NCBI RefSeq assembly: GCF_026341125.1
Contig: NZ_JAPEOR010000003.1
Span: forward strand, 1,364,001 to 1,428,000
Length of the DNA: 64,000 nucleotides
Direction of reading: 5' to 3'
From: Streptomyces sp. NBC_01142
GTDB taxonomy: Bacteria; Actinomycetota; Actinomycetes; Streptomycetales; Streptomycetaceae
The position numbers and the translations under genes are program-made. Numbering within the stretch: the stretch's first letter is position 1; each line of letters starts with the position of its first letter. The notes below the pieces were generated by a model. It saw nothing but the letters and a program-made list of their open reading frames with translations, searched no databases and had not been told where the DNA came from. Positions 1 to 9,553 of the stretch are shown piece by piece.

Positions 1-42
1 AGCCTCTGAGGTGCGCTCGATGATGTCGACCTGGGCAGCCGG

Positions 43-74
43 TCTCCTCCCCCGGCTTTGGCCGGGGGAGGAGA
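43..74. terminator. Strong hairpin, probable terminator
   Basis: A perfect 14-bp inverted repeat (43-56 and 61-74) encloses the 4-base loop TTTG. It has the form of a transcription terminator for a gene that ends before or at the window start. No gene that I can recognise lies in 1-340. Confidence 0.6.
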
Positions 75-203
75 CACGTCCGCACCTCTGGGTTTCCTGG
101 CCGACAACATCAAGCGAGGCTTCAAGGCACGACCGTCTCACGCGACTTTGTCTCTGCCCACGTCAGGGCGTCGCGTGGCGGCAACGACGATTTATCACGG
201 ACA

Positions 204-224
204 GCGGACCGCGGACCGCGGACC
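204..224. repeat. Short tandem repeat, unit GCGGACC x3
   Basis: Three exact copies of the 7-base unit GCGGACC lie in the gene-free stretch between the first hairpin and the secreted-protein gene. The role is unknown; it could be replication slippage. Confidence 0.6.
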
Positions 225-350
225 GCTAGACAAGTAGTTCTTTCTTGCCATTTCTTACTACCTTTCGGCCGCCGCAGGTCAGATAGCTACCAGCACTGGT
301 TAATTGAGGTGCAACCTGAGTCCACCAAGCAAACCAAAAGGGGAGAAAGC

Positions 351-701
351 ATGACGAGACGTTTCGCCGCAATGACGCTCGCATCGGCTGCGGCACTGAC
401 TGCGTTCATAGCGCCTAGCGCAAGCGCGACCGCCGAAAGAGCTGACTGCACCACGACCGGCCCCATGAGTATTGCTATCCGCGAGGGCCACGGAGAAATA
501 TCGTGGTGCGGAAATCACGTATGGGGCTGGGTAAAGGATGACAGGAGCGACGGGCGGTGCCCGTTCTGGCGTGTTTGGACTCATAACGGCTCTCGTTATG
601 AAGACTCCCACCGAGCCGGACCCGCAGGTACGACAATCGACGTCAACTGGCATGCAGCAGGCGACGTGGACTCCATCAGCTTGCGCTGGAAGTCCTGCTG
701 A
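351..701 (+). CDS. Small secreted protein, four cysteines
   Basis: The 116-residue product starts at an ATG with a good ribosome binding site (GGGGAGAAAGC just upstream). A longer reading from 309 lacks one. Residues 1 to about 28 form a classical Sec signal peptide: MTRR, then an Ala-rich hydrophobic run ending SASATA. The mature part is about 88 residues and holds four Cys (in DCTT, WCGN, RCPF and the final KSC), so two disulfides are likely. It is rich in Trp, Gly and His. No family is recognised. It could be one of the many small extracellular Streptomyces proteins, such as an inhibitor or a cell-surface protein. The gene stands alone between hairpins. Confidence 0.8.
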   Translation: MTRRFAAMTLASAAALTAFIAPSASATAERADCTTTGPMSIAIREGHGEISWCGNHVWGWVKDDRSDGRCPFWRVWTHNGSRYEDSHRAGPAGTTIDVNWHAAGDVDSISLRWKSC

Positions 702-730
702 ACCAGGAAACATAGAAGCAGCGAGGAAAG

Positions 731-759
731 GTCCGGCAGGTGCCTGCCGGACACTTTTC
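731..759 (+). terminator. Intrinsic terminator of the small secreted protein gene
   Basis: A perfect 10-bp stem (731-740 and 743-752, GTCCGGCAGG with its complement) is followed by ACTTTTCGTT, 30 bases after the stop codon at 701. Confidence 0.75.
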
Positions 760-2305
760 GTTCGAGGTTCGGTGTGGTTGTCGCGAGCCAGGCGCGGGCC
801 TAGTACGGCAGTTGTAGATCGTGATCTTGTCTCTGGGCAACCCGGGGTGTTCTCGTCATGGCGATGCGGAGACTTGCTCGACGGATCTATATCCCGCCGA
901 CCGACCTGCCTGGTCCTCTGCGCCATCGACGACCGAACGCGCGCGCTTCATCCGGTGCTCCCAGGCGGTGGGGTCCGTCGTCCCGCCGTCCGCCTCGATG
1001 CCGATACCCCCAAGGCTTTCGCGCACGTTCAACTCGTAGCCATTCCTCGGGGCTCTCCATCCTCGGGCGGAGCCCGGCGATCCGGGGATGGGAGTCGTGA
1101 GCTGCCCGTCTGGGCAAAGGCGCGGCCACCGAAGATCATCGTGGTTTGTGAAGACAACGAAGGATCAAGCGGTGGCCGCAGGTCACAGCGTAGGTGTTGA
1201 GCAATGGCAGGCGATGTTCGAGCGCCTGATGGAACGTGTCGCAGGTCGGTTCGCCCGGGTGGAACCCCGCCGCCGGGCCCGCTCGCTGGTGCTGGGTCTG
1301 CTGTCGGACCTGCCGCGCAAGAACTGCTGGACGATCGCCGAACATGCCGGGGACACCACCCCGCACGGGATGCAGCACCTACTGGGCCGTGCCAAGTGGG
1401 ACGCTGAGGCAGTCCGCGACGACATCCGCACGTACGTGGTGGACCACCTGCCCGACGAGGAGGCAGTCCTCGTCGTGGACGAGACCGGCGACCTGAAGAA
1501 GGGCATCGCGACGGTCGGAGTCCAGCGTCAGTACACCGGCACCGCGGGCAGGATCGAGAACGCCCAGGTCGCGGTCTTCCTCGTCTACTCCGCGCAGGCC
1601 GGACACGCCGCCATCGACCGGGAGTTGTACGTCCCGCGTTCCTGGGCCGAGGACCGTCGACGGTGTGCATCGGCCGGCATCCCCGACCATGTCGGCTTCG
1701 CCACCAAGCCCGCCCTGGCCGCACAGATGATCGCCCGCGCCCTGGACTGCGGCGTCCCCGCACGATGGGTCGCCGGCGACGAGGTCTACGGCGGCAACCC
1801 GACTCTTCGGACCGCGCTGGAACAGCGCGAGGTCGGCTACGTTCTCGCGGTCGCCTGCGCCCACCAGATCGTCACGAAGGGAGGAAGCATGCGAGCGGAC
1901 GCCCTGGTCAAGAAGATGCCCAAGCGAGCCTGGCAGAAGCTCTCGGCCGGGACCGGGGCGAAGGGACATCGCTTCTACGACTGGGCCGTGGTCCACATCG
2001 CCGAGGACCGCCCCGGCCACCACCAGCTCCTGGTCCGCCGCAACCGGCGTACAGGCGAACTCGCCTTCTATCGCTGCTATTCACCCACGACCGTGTCACT
2101 GTCCACGCTCGTACGGGTGGCCGGGCGCAGGTGGACGGTCGAGGAGACCTTCCAGTCCGGAAAGGGACTGACCGGACTGGACGAGCACCAGGTCCGCCGG
2201 TGGACGTCCTGGCACCGCTGGGTCACCCTCGCAATGCTCGCGCACGCCTTCCTCGCCGTCGCCACCGCAGACGAACGCACTCACCGGCCCGCACCGGCCG
2301 GACTA

Positions 2306-3247
2306 GGGTCTGTTGCGAAAGTGGATCTTGATCGGTGATGATCATGCGTTGTGGCGCATGGAGATCTGACAGATGCACAGTGGTCGCGGCTGGAGCCGCT
2401 GCTGCCGATGGGCAAGAAGGCCGGGAGGCCGCCGGTTTGGACCAGGCGGCAGCTCATAGACGGCATACGGTGGCGGACGCGGGCGGGAACGCCGTGGCGG
2501 GATGTGCCCGAGCGGTACGGGCCGTGGGACCGGGTCTACGACCTGTTCCGCCGGTGGCAGCGTAACGGCACCTGGCACCGGATTCTGGAGCAACTGCAGG
2601 CCGATGCCGATGCGAAGGGCCTGATCACGTGGGACGTCAGCGTGGACTCCACGGTCTGCCGTGCTCATCAGCACGCCGCCGGGGCACGTAAAAAGGGGAC
2701 CTTCAAAAGGAATCGCCCGGCGGCTTCGTCACCGAGCCCGACGATCACGGCCTCGGACGTTCCCGCGGCGGTCTGACTACGAAAATCCACCTCGCGACCG
2801 AGCAGGGGCAGAAACCACTGTCACTGCTCATCACCGCCGGCCACCGGCACGACAGTCCCTACTTCCGCCCGGTCCTGGAGAAGATCCGAGTACCCCGTCC
2901 AGGCCCCGGACGGCCGCGAACCAGACCTGACAAGGTGCGGGGCGACAAGGCCTACGGTTCCCGAGCGAACCGTGCCTATCTGCACGGACGCCGGATCGCC
3001 TGCACCATGCCGGAGAAGGCGGACCAGATCCGTAACCGCAAGAACCTCGGCTCCCGCGGAGGCAGACCACCGAAGTTCGACAGGGAAGACTACAAACAAC
3101 GCCACGCGGTCGAGTGCGGCATCAACCGCCTCAAGAGACACCGCGCAGTGGCCACGAGGTACGACAAACTCGCCGTCCGCTATGAGGCAACCGTGCTGAT
3201 CGCGGCCATCAACGAGTGGCTGTGACCAGCACTTTCGCAACAGACCC
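2306..3247 (+). mobile_element. IS5-family (IS427-like) insertion sequence
   Basis: Perfect 18-bp inverted repeats (GGGTCTGTTGCGAAAGTG at 2306-2323 and its complement at 3230-3247) are flanked by TA on both sides (2304-2305, 3248-3249), the usual target duplication of this group. The length is 942 bp. It sits inside the IS701 transposase gene. Confidence 0.9.
2351..3225 (+). CDS. IS5/IS427 transposase made by -1 frameshifting
   Basis: The DDE transposase is encoded in two overlapping frames. The first frame starts at GTG 2351 ([11 protein letters not shown]) and runs to TGA 2774-2776. The second, in the -1 frame, carries on as [10 protein letters not shown] through [12 protein letters not shown] and ends at 3225. 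The frames can be joined at the run AAAAAGGGG near 2689-2697, giving [14 protein letters not shown], a typical IS427 sequence. Programmed -1 frameshifting is known in this group. Catalytic pieces are [22 protein letters not shown] and [13 protein letters not shown] see no other damage, so the element looks active. Confidence 0.8.
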
Positions 3248-3841
3248 TAATCCCGTTGACCAGCAACGAGATCGCGCACCTGTTCAACACTCTGATCGTG
3301 CGGCCCGCCCACGCCGCTGCGCACCGCCTCCGTTGGTCCCGCTGGCGACGACGCCACCAGGCCCGAGCTCGCGACAGCCACTACCTGCGACAAGCAGCAG
3401 ATCAATCGCGATCATGATTTTGCAGCTGCCGTATTGGACAGCCGCAAGGGGGTGTGCAGTGCTCTTGGAGTCCTGGGAGCGTCACCCGGTCGGCCTGGTT
3501 TCGTTGCTGGTGTTGCTTGGGCTTCGTTCAGGGACGAGGCCCGCACGGACACGCTCACACGCACGCGAAGGCGGATGTGCCGCGCTGCAGTCGTGGGGCC
3601 CCAGATGTAGGTGATGCGTGATGGTCGGTGGGCCGCGGATAATGGACGAGCAGCTCTGAACACCGGGGCCGTCCTGAGGAAGGGCGCGGTAACCATGAGT
3701 AACCATGCGGAGTCGTGACGGGTTCTCGCGGGCAGATCGAATGGCGAGCGCCTGGGACGGCAGGTCAAGGTCGCGCCGGTGCGGCATTCGACAAGCGCCG
3801 GTTCTCCCCGGCGAGCCGACATCGTGGATGGGAGTCCGTCG

Positions 3842-5392
3842 ATGGCGAGTCCCGACCCAACGAATGCTATGGACCATGTGGTCGTGGTCATGTTCGAGAA
3901 CCGCTCGTTCGGCAACCTGCTCGGCCGGCTGTACGAGCCGGGCGAGGTGGAGTCGTTCGAGGGCGTGATCGGCAAGAACCTCAGCAACCCGATCCCAGAG
4001 TGGGCCGAGCACAGGGCGGGCCTGGAAGTCTTGCCCTACGGCACAGCGCCGACGATGAACACCCCGTGGCCCGATCCGGGTGAGGAGTTCCCCCACATCA
4101 ACACCCAGCTGTTCGGGATCCTCGACGAGGGCAACCGCGGGGTGCTCCAACCGGAGAAGACCTTCAACACGCCGGACTACCCGAACCGGCAGCCCACGAT
4201 GGACGGGTTCCTGACCGACTACATCAGCATGTACAGCGCGGAGTTCGGCCGACAGCCGACGTATGACGAGTACGCGCAGTTCATGACCGGATACACACCC
4301 GAGCAGATGCCGGTGACGTCCGGGATCGCCCGCGGGTTCGCGACGTTCGACCACTGGTTCTGCGACGTGCCCTCGTGCACGTTCCCCAACCGGTCGTTCT
4401 TCCACGCCGCGACCTCCAGCGGCTACGTCGTGAACATGACCCCACCGGAGTCGTTCATCGCGCACAACACCGCGGAGACGTTCTTCGATCGCTTGGAGGC
4501 GAACGGCCTGACCTGGAGGGTGTACTGCGACCCGCCGTCGCACTATTCGCTGACCGGGCTGATCCACGCCCCGCGTCTGCGCCCGAGGTTCGCGACGCAC
4601 TTCTTCTCTACCGACCAGTTCTTCGAGGACGCCGAGAAGGGCGAACTGCCGACCTACGCCTTCATCGAACCGCAGATCATCGGCCACGCCCACAACGACA
4701 TGCACCCCGCCTACGCCATGCTCACCCCCGGCATTTCGTGGGATCCACCATCGTCACTGATCGGAGGCGAAGATCTGCTGGCCCGCCTCTACACCGCGAT
4801 CCGCTCGTCGTCCTCCCCGAACGGGTCGAACTACCTCAACACGACACTGCTCGTCACCTTCGACGAACACGGTGGCACCTACGACCATGTCGCCCCACCG
4901 CCGGCGGCACCACCGGACCCTTCCGCGCCCCCGGGTCAGTTCGGCTTCGCGTTTGACCGCTCGGGTGTCCGCATCCCGACACTGGCGATCTCGGCGTGGA
5001 TCCCGGAGCGCACCGTCGTCACCGAGACACACCGGTCCACCTCCCTGATCTCGACCATGCGCGAGCGATGGAACCTCGGCCCGCCGTTGAGCGGGCGCGA
5101 CGCCACGGCCCGCAGCTTCAGGCCGGTCTTCTCCCTCGACACGCCACGGCCGCAGTCGGACTGGCCCGACGTCGCCGCCCGTCCGGTCGAGCCGATGCCC
5201 GAGCCGCTGCTGCCGCTGGACGCCCCCCTGAACGGGCTGGGCAAGGCCCTCTTCAGCGGCATACTCGCGCTCGGTAAGGCGATGGGCGCGACCGTGCCCG
5301 ACGTGCCGCAGGACGCCGTGATCACGGGCGCGCAGGCGATCGCCATCGGCCAGGACGTGCTCGGCGACCTCTTCCCAGCCATGCGATCGTGA
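3842..5392 (+). CDS. Phosphoesterase / phospholipase C family protein
   Basis: The product has about 516 residues and belongs to the bacterial phosphoesterase family that includes non-haemolytic phospholipase C and acid phosphatases. Near the N-terminus is DHVVVVMFENRSFGNLLG, which holds the family's metal-binding Glu-Asn and Ser/Thr nucleophile region. Further on are FDHWFCDVPSCTFPNRSFF, YAFIEPQ, and the metal-binding TFDEHGGTYDHV. The last 80 or so residues are variable, with a Gly/Ala-rich end. There is no signal peptide or Tat motif, unlike secreted phospholipases, so it may be cytoplasmic or have lost its leader. ATG 3842 has GGGAG seven bases upstream; a reading from 3779 adds 21 residues without a leader. 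It is cargo within the IS701-bounded unit. Confidence 0.85.
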   Translation: MASPDPTNAMDHVVVVMFENRSFGNLLGRLYEPGEVESFEGVIGKNLSNPIPEWAEHRAGLEVLPYGTAPTMNTPWPDPGEEFPHINTQLFGILDEGNRGVLQPEKTFNTPDYPNRQPTMDGFLTDYISMYSAEFGRQPTYDEYAQFMTGYTPEQMPVTSGIARGFATFDHWFCDVPSCTFPNRSFFHAATSSGYVVNMTPPESFIAHNTAETFFDRLEANGLTWRVYCDPPSHYSLTGLIHAPRLRPRFATHFFSTDQFFEDAEKGELPTYAFIEPQIIGHAHNDMHPAYAMLTPGISWDPPSSLIGGEDLLARLYTAIRSSSSPNGSNYLNTTLLVTFDEHGGTYDHVAPPPAAPPDPSAPPGQFGFAFDRSGVRIPTLAISAWIPERTVVTETHRSTSLISTMRERWNLGPPLSGRDATARSFRPVFSLDTPRPQSDWPDVAARPVEPMPEPLLPLDAPLNGLGKALFSGILALGKAMGATVPDVPQDAVITGAQAIAIGQDVLGDLFPAMRS

Positions 5393-5566
5393 GCCAAGGA
5401 GCAGGGCAGGCGGGGCCCCGTCGCGCCTCGCTCCCCTCCGTCCGGTAAGACGAGCCACTCCGCCGGGCCAACCTCGAAACGTGCCGTGCCGCGATACCGG
5501 CCCACAGATTCAAAAGCATCACACTGCCCAGCAAGATCACGATCTACAACTGCCGCACTAGAGGCT

Positions 5567-5760
5567 ACGGGTCTTCCTGCTCCGGCCTCGGAGCAGGAAG
5601 ACCTGGACTCGACAGCAGTTCTCGCAAACAGTCCCATTCCCGGAGCAAGGTCAACAATGAGCCGCCGAACCGCTCTGGATCCCGAATCGGTTCGCACAAC
5701 TCACTCTCACGCACAAGCGGTCCCATCCCCTTGCGAGAAACATTTGTGACAGCGATCAAG
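5567..5760 (-). pseudogene. Possible 3' end of a minus-strand gene, unknown
   Basis: An open minus-strand stretch reads RESELCEPIRDPERFGGSLL and on to REWDCLRELLSSPGL before a stop in the hairpin. Its amino-acid make-up (charged, with regular Leu) looks like real protein. I find no convincing start, and the upstream part is cut by the IS1380 end. The remaining 5393-6011 holds no other gene. Confidence 0.25.
5570..5603. terminator. 15-bp perfect hairpin
   Basis: The arms 5570-5584 (GGTCTTCCTGCTCCG) and 5589-5603 are exact complements with loop GCCT. It lies 9 bases outside the right end of the IS701-bounded unit. It could terminate transcription from either side. Confidence 0.6.
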
Positions 5761-6011
5761 AAGTGGCGACCTTGGGGCTTACCTGGGTCATGCCCCCTCC
5801 AGGTCGTTCGCCCTCGCTCCACTCGGGGCGCTCCACCTGGACCAGCGGCTTCGTCGACGGCACGGGCGGCAACTATTGAGGAAGGGCATCCCTGCCCGGC
5901 CGGCTGTCCCGGTGAGCAGTGGCGCCAACTCCGCTCCGTACAGGGGCGTGAAGCCCCTGTCACACGCCCCCTCGGGTCCGTCGCTGGTACCAAGAGAACT
6001 CCGTGCACTAG

Positions 6012-7689
6012 CCTCGCCGTTTCGCTTGAATACGGCGGCTGTTGCGGCGGAAACGCGAAAGTGCCTTCCTGACCTGGGACGATGAACCTTGCTGAGGGGT
6101 TCTGTCGGTCCAGGCGGAGGGCACTTTCTACGTGCAGGGTATCGGGTTGCGTCCCAAGATCCATGTCAGCGCCGATGGTTCGGGGGTGGTCGGTCATGCC
6201 AGGGCACGGCTGCTGGCGGATCTCGCCGATGCCATGGGGTTGACCGCCGCGTACTCCGCCGCGCTCAGGCCGCTTCGGCCGCGCGGGACGGGACATGACC
6301 CCGGTCGGATCGCCACCGACCTGGCGGTGATGCTCGCCGACGGCGGTGAGGCCATCGCGGACCTGGCCGTGCTACGGGACCAGGTAGGGGTGTTCGGCCC
6401 GATCGCCTCGACACCAACGGCCTGGCGGCTGCTCGCCGACGTCGACGAGACCGCCCTCGCCTCGCTGGCTTCTGCTCGCGCCCAGGCCCGGGAAGTCGCC
6501 TGGCTGCAGGCCGCCGAACACGGTGAGGGCATACCCGCAGTCCGCACCGCGGGGCGCTTGCTGCCCGGTCTGGTCCTGGATCTCGATGCCACACTGATCG
6601 CCTGCCACTCAGAGAAAGCGCAGGCCGCACCCACCTACAAGGGCGGCTTCGGGTTCCACCCGCTGCTGTGCTTCCTCGCCAACACCGGCGAGGCACTGTC
6701 CGGCCGGCTGCGGCCCGGGAATGCCGGCGCCAACACCGCGAGCGACCACATCACGGTGCTCGACCAGGCGCTCGGGCAGATCCCCGACGCCCACCGGCAC
6801 GGCACCGACCTCCTCATCCGCACCGACGGCGCCGGATCCGCAAAAGCCTTCCTCGCTCACGTCCGCGACCTGCGCAAACGAGGAATCCGTACCTTCTTCT
6901 CGGTCGGATACGCCATCACCGAGCCGGTCCGACGCGCTATCCGGGCCATGCCCAGCCGTCTCTGGCATCCCGCCCTGGACCAGGACGGGACACTGCGTGC
7001 CGGGGCCGAGGTCGCCGAGCTGACCGGCATGGTCGACCTGGACGGCTACCCGGCCGGCACCCGCATCATCGTGCGCCGGGAGCGGCCGCACCCCGGAGCC
7101 CAGCTGTCCCTGTTCGACCAGGACGAGGGCCTGCGGCATCAGGTGTTCCTCACCGACACCCCTTCCCCCGGTGGTGGATCCGCCCAGTTCCTGGAGGTCC
7201 GTCACCGCGGCCATGCACGCGTCGAGGACCACATCCGGTGCGGCAAGACCACCGGCTTCGGCCGCTTCCCCTCCCGCGACTTCAACGTCAATGCCGCCTG
7301 GCTCGAACTCAGCCTTGCGGCGATCGACCTGCTGGCCTGGATGCGCGTCCTGCTGCTGGACGGTGAACTCGCGTCTGCCGAGCCGAAGAAGCTCCGCTAC
7401 CGGCTGCTGCACGTCGCCGCACGCCTCACCCGCGGCGGTCGGCGTCTGCGCTTGCGGATATCGGCGACCTGGCCCTGGAGAGACGAACTCGCCACGGCAT
7501 TCCATCGCCTCGCCGCACTGCCCCGACCCGCCGGCTGACCGGTAACCCCCAGCCCGCCCACGACCCGAAAGACCTCGGAGAACCCGACCCCCGCGCCGGG
7601 ACTCCGCCATGCCCGAGCAGAGAAAACACTCGCCCACCCGACAGCTGACGATCAGCGACGCCTCATCACCCCCAACCGAAACAGCGAGG
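6012..7689 (+). mobile_element. IS1380-family insertion sequence
   Basis: The terminal repeats are CCTCGCCGTTTCGCTTG (6012-6028) and the complement of CCTCGCTGTTTCGGTTG (7673-7689), 15 of 17 matching. No identical flanks are seen (ACTAG left, TTAAT right), so the element may have been left by recombination. It abuts the truncated ISAzo13 gene that starts at 7690. Confidence 0.75.
6132..7538 (+). CDS. IS1380-family transposase
   Basis: The 468-residue DDE transposase is full length for the IS1380 family, starting at GTG 6132. Motifs in order: LVLDLDATLIACHSEK (first Asp) at about residue 147, LLIRTDGAGSAKAFL (second Asp) at about 225, and HARVEDHIRCGKTTGFGRF (catalytic Glu region) at about 357. 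There are no frameshifts. The leader 6058-6128 contains complementary runs GAAAGTGCC and GGCACTTTC that may fold the mRNA. Confidence 0.88.
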   Translation: MQGIGLRPKIHVSADGSGVVGHARARLLADLADAMGLTAAYSAALRPLRPRGTGHDPGRIATDLAVMLADGGEAIADLAVLRDQVGVFGPIASTPTAWRLLADVDETALASLASARAQAREVAWLQAAEHGEGIPAVRTAGRLLPGLVLDLDATLIACHSEKAQAAPTYKGGFGFHPLLCFLANTGEALSGRLRPGNAGANTASDHITVLDQALGQIPDAHRHGTDLLIRTDGAGSAKAFLAHVRDLRKRGIRTFFSVGYAITEPVRRAIRAMPSRLWHPALDQDGTLRAGAEVAELTGMVDLDGYPAGTRIIVRRERPHPGAQLSLFDQDEGLRHQVFLTDTPSPGGGSAQFLEVRHRGHARVEDHIRCGKTTGFGRFPSRDFNVNAAWLELSLAAIDLLAWMRVLLLDGELASAEPKKLRYRLLHVAARLTRGGRRLRLRISATWPWRDELATAFHRLAALPRPAG

Positions 7690-8506
7690 TTAATAGGGGC
7701 AGAGGCCCAGTCCCTCGGCCACGGCGGGATCAAAAGGGTCGCTCGTGCAGTCGGTGTTCGTGAGGCCACGGTGTCTGCGGGGATGCGAGAACTCGACTCC
7801 AGAGAGGCCCCGTTGGGGCGGGTCCGTCGGCCCGGCGGCGGCCGCAAACGCGTCGCCGACCTGAACCCAGCCGTTCGGGAGGCACTCCTCATGCTGGTCG
7901 AGCCCGACGTCCGCGGAGATCCCATGTCGCCGCTGCGCTGGACCACCAGATCCACCCGCAAGCTCGCCGGGCAGCTGACCCGGCAAGGCCACAGGATCTC
8001 CGCGGATACGGTGGGCGACCTCCTGCGCGAGGAGGGCTTCAGCCTGCAGAGCAATGCCAAGACCCTGGAAGGCAAGCAGCACCCCGACCGGGACGCACAG
8101 TTCCATTACCTCAACGAGCAGGCCCGCAACCACCAGGACAGCGGGGCTCCGGTGATCAGTGTGGACACGAAGAAGAAGGAACTGGTCGGCCCCTTCAAGA
8201 ACAACGGCCGTGAATGGGAGCCGAGAGGCGAGCCGGTGCGGATCGACACCCACGACTTCCCCGACCGCGAGCTAGGCAGGGCGGTGCCCTACGGCATCTA
8301 CGACGTCGCCGCGAACACCGGCTGGGTCAACGTGGGCACCGACCACGACACCGCCGCGTTCGCCGTTGAATCCATCCGCCGCTGGTGGAATGGAGCCGGG
8401 CGGGCCGCCTATCCAACGGCCGGCCGACTGCTGATCACCTCCGATGCGGGCGGCTCCAACGGGTATCGCACCCGCACCTGGAAGACCGAACTCGCCCGGT
8501 TGTCGG
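7690..8506 (+). pseudogene. ISAzo13-family transposase, N-terminal piece (copy A)
   Basis: The reading matches residues of about 32 to 300 of the intact copy at 62230-63858: LGHGGIKRVARAVGVREATV, GRVRRPGGGRKRV, VISVDTKKKEL, GYRTRTWKTELARL. The true N-terminus is missing because the IS1380 right end replaced it; an open frame continues into IS1380 from 7609. The 3' side is cut at about 8505 by an IS21 end. The matching C-terminal piece lies at 10116-10968. Confidence 0.85.
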
Positions 8507-9553
8507 CGTACACATGAACGCGCATAGCCGCGTACGGATGAACGTACAGAGTTCTTGATGTGCTGAGAGCCGGTCCCCGGCACGCTGCTGCCTGTTGCCC
8601 AAAGGCTGCAGAGAGGGGTGGGCTGGCCATGGTCTTGGACCCGCAGCGATGGCTTGAACTCCGGCGTTTTCGCGGTCTGGTGGAGTCCGGGGCGATGAGC
8701 CTGTCGGAGGTCGCCAAAGAGACCGGGCTGAACTGGCGGACGGTCAGCAAGTACCTGTCTGCCGACGGGTCGTCTGCGCCGCCGCGCCGGACGGCGAACG
8801 GTCCGGTGCGTAAACGGGTGGTCGATGAGGTCGCGCCGCTGATCGACGCGATGCTGCGGGCCGAGGTCTTGATGAAGGCCGCGGTGATTCACGAGCGGCT
8901 GGCCAAGGAGTATGGGTTCACGGGGAACTATCAGCGGGTCAAGCTCTACGTTCAGGAAGCCCGCCCAAGGATCGCAGAAGAACTGGGCATCACACCAAGG
9001 GAGTTGGCGGGTATGCACCGCCGGTTCGAGGTGATCCCGGGGGCCCAGGCTCAGGTGGACTGGGGGGATGAGGGCCGGGTCCTCGCTCACCTGGGCATCC
9101 CGAAGGTCTACTCGTTCCACATGGTGCTGTCGTACTCGCGTGACCCGTTCTGCTGTTTCACCACCAGCTTGGATCTGCAGACGTTCTTCGACTGCCACCG
9201 GCGGGCGTTCGCGCACTTCAACGGGGTGCCGATGACGATCGTCTACGACCGAACCAAGACCGTTGTCCGCCGGCATGTCGCCCCCGGCGAAGCGGTCCCG
9301 CTGCATCCGGAAGCGGTCGGCTTCGCCGGCCACTACGACTTCGACATCGATGTGCTGGCTGCCTACCGGCCGCAGGGCAAGGGCCGGGTCGAGCGGCAGG
9401 TCCTGATTGTCCGCGACCACGTCCTGTCCGGACGGGCCTTCTCCTCCGTCGAGGAGATGGACGCCGCGTTCGCCGCTTGGGTGCCGCAGCGGCGGGCCCA
9501 GGTCCACAAGACGCACCGAGAGGTCATCGGGCATCGTGCCGCCCGCGAACAGC
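8501..9553 (+). mobile_element. IS21-family element, left part only
   Basis: The left end starts TGTCGGCGTACACATG. It carries two copies of a 15-base repeat (GCGTACACATGAACG at 8506-8520 and GCGTACGGATGAACG at 8530-8544), like the multiple terminal repeats of IS21 elements. Only istA is present, and it is cut at about 9553. The istB gene and right end are missing. Confidence 0.7.
8629..9553 (+). pseudogene. istA: IS21 transposase IstA, C-terminally truncated
   Basis: The N-terminal HTH region reads MVLDPQRWLELRRFRGLVES and SLSEVAKETGLNWRTVSKYL. The rve integrase core has AQVDWGDEG (first Asp), then FFDCHRRAFAHFNGVPM, VYDRTKTVV (second Asp) and YRPQGKGRVERQVLIVRDHV (Glu). The match stops after HKTHREVIGHRAA, where a minus-strand IS630 fragment begins. 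ATG 8629 is the likely start; upstream residues are not IstA-like. Truncation before the C-terminal domain makes activity unlikely. Confidence 0.85.

Larger units (their letters stand above)
1088..3417 (+). pseudogene. IS701-family transposase, interrupted by IS5
   Basis: The gene encodes a DDE transposase of IS701 type. The first part, 1088-2305, holds the catalytic motifs VLVVDETGDLKKG, VAGDEVYGG and VEETFQSGKGL. The coding frame breaks at 2305 where an IS5 element entered. The remaining 56 or so residues resume exactly in frame at 3250 (starting IPLTSNEIAHLF) and end at TGA 3415-3417. Removing the IS5 and one TA copy restores a complete gene of about 462 codons, so it was intact until a recent event. 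The start is uncertain: ATG 1088, or GTG 1148 before KTTKDQ. The shortened product lacks its C-terminus and is probably inactive. Confidence 0.85.
804..3433 (+). mobile_element. IS701-family insertion sequence, split by IS5
   Basis: The left end is the repeat at 804-829. The proper right end is the diverged repeat at 3407-3433, which overlaps the transposase stop codon (shared core TACGGCAGYTG and ATCRTGATC). Without the nested 942-bp IS5 element and its TA duplication the element is about 1.69 kb. The right flank here is TTGG rather than CTAG, so this end did not define the last transposition. Confidence 0.65.
804..5557. mobile_element. IS701-bounded unit carrying a phosphoesterase gene
   Basis: Inverted repeats of 26 bp (804-829 and 5532-5557; one mismatch, TACGGCAG against TGCGGCAG) are flanked on both sides by CTAG (800-803 and 5558-5561). 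IS701-family elements are known to duplicate a 4-bp YTAR target, which CTAG fits. The unit holds an IS701 transposase gene, a nested IS5 element, a third and more diverged copy of the terminal repeat (3407-3433), and a 516-residue phosphoesterase gene. The most economical reading is one 4.75-kb insertion event that moved the IS plus its neighbour. A decayed composite transposon is the alternative. Confidence 0.65.

Noticed and set aside
6609..8075. 488-codon minus-strand frame across IS1380 and ISAzo13
   Set aside because: It crosses the ends of two different insertion sequences and is antisense to both transposases.
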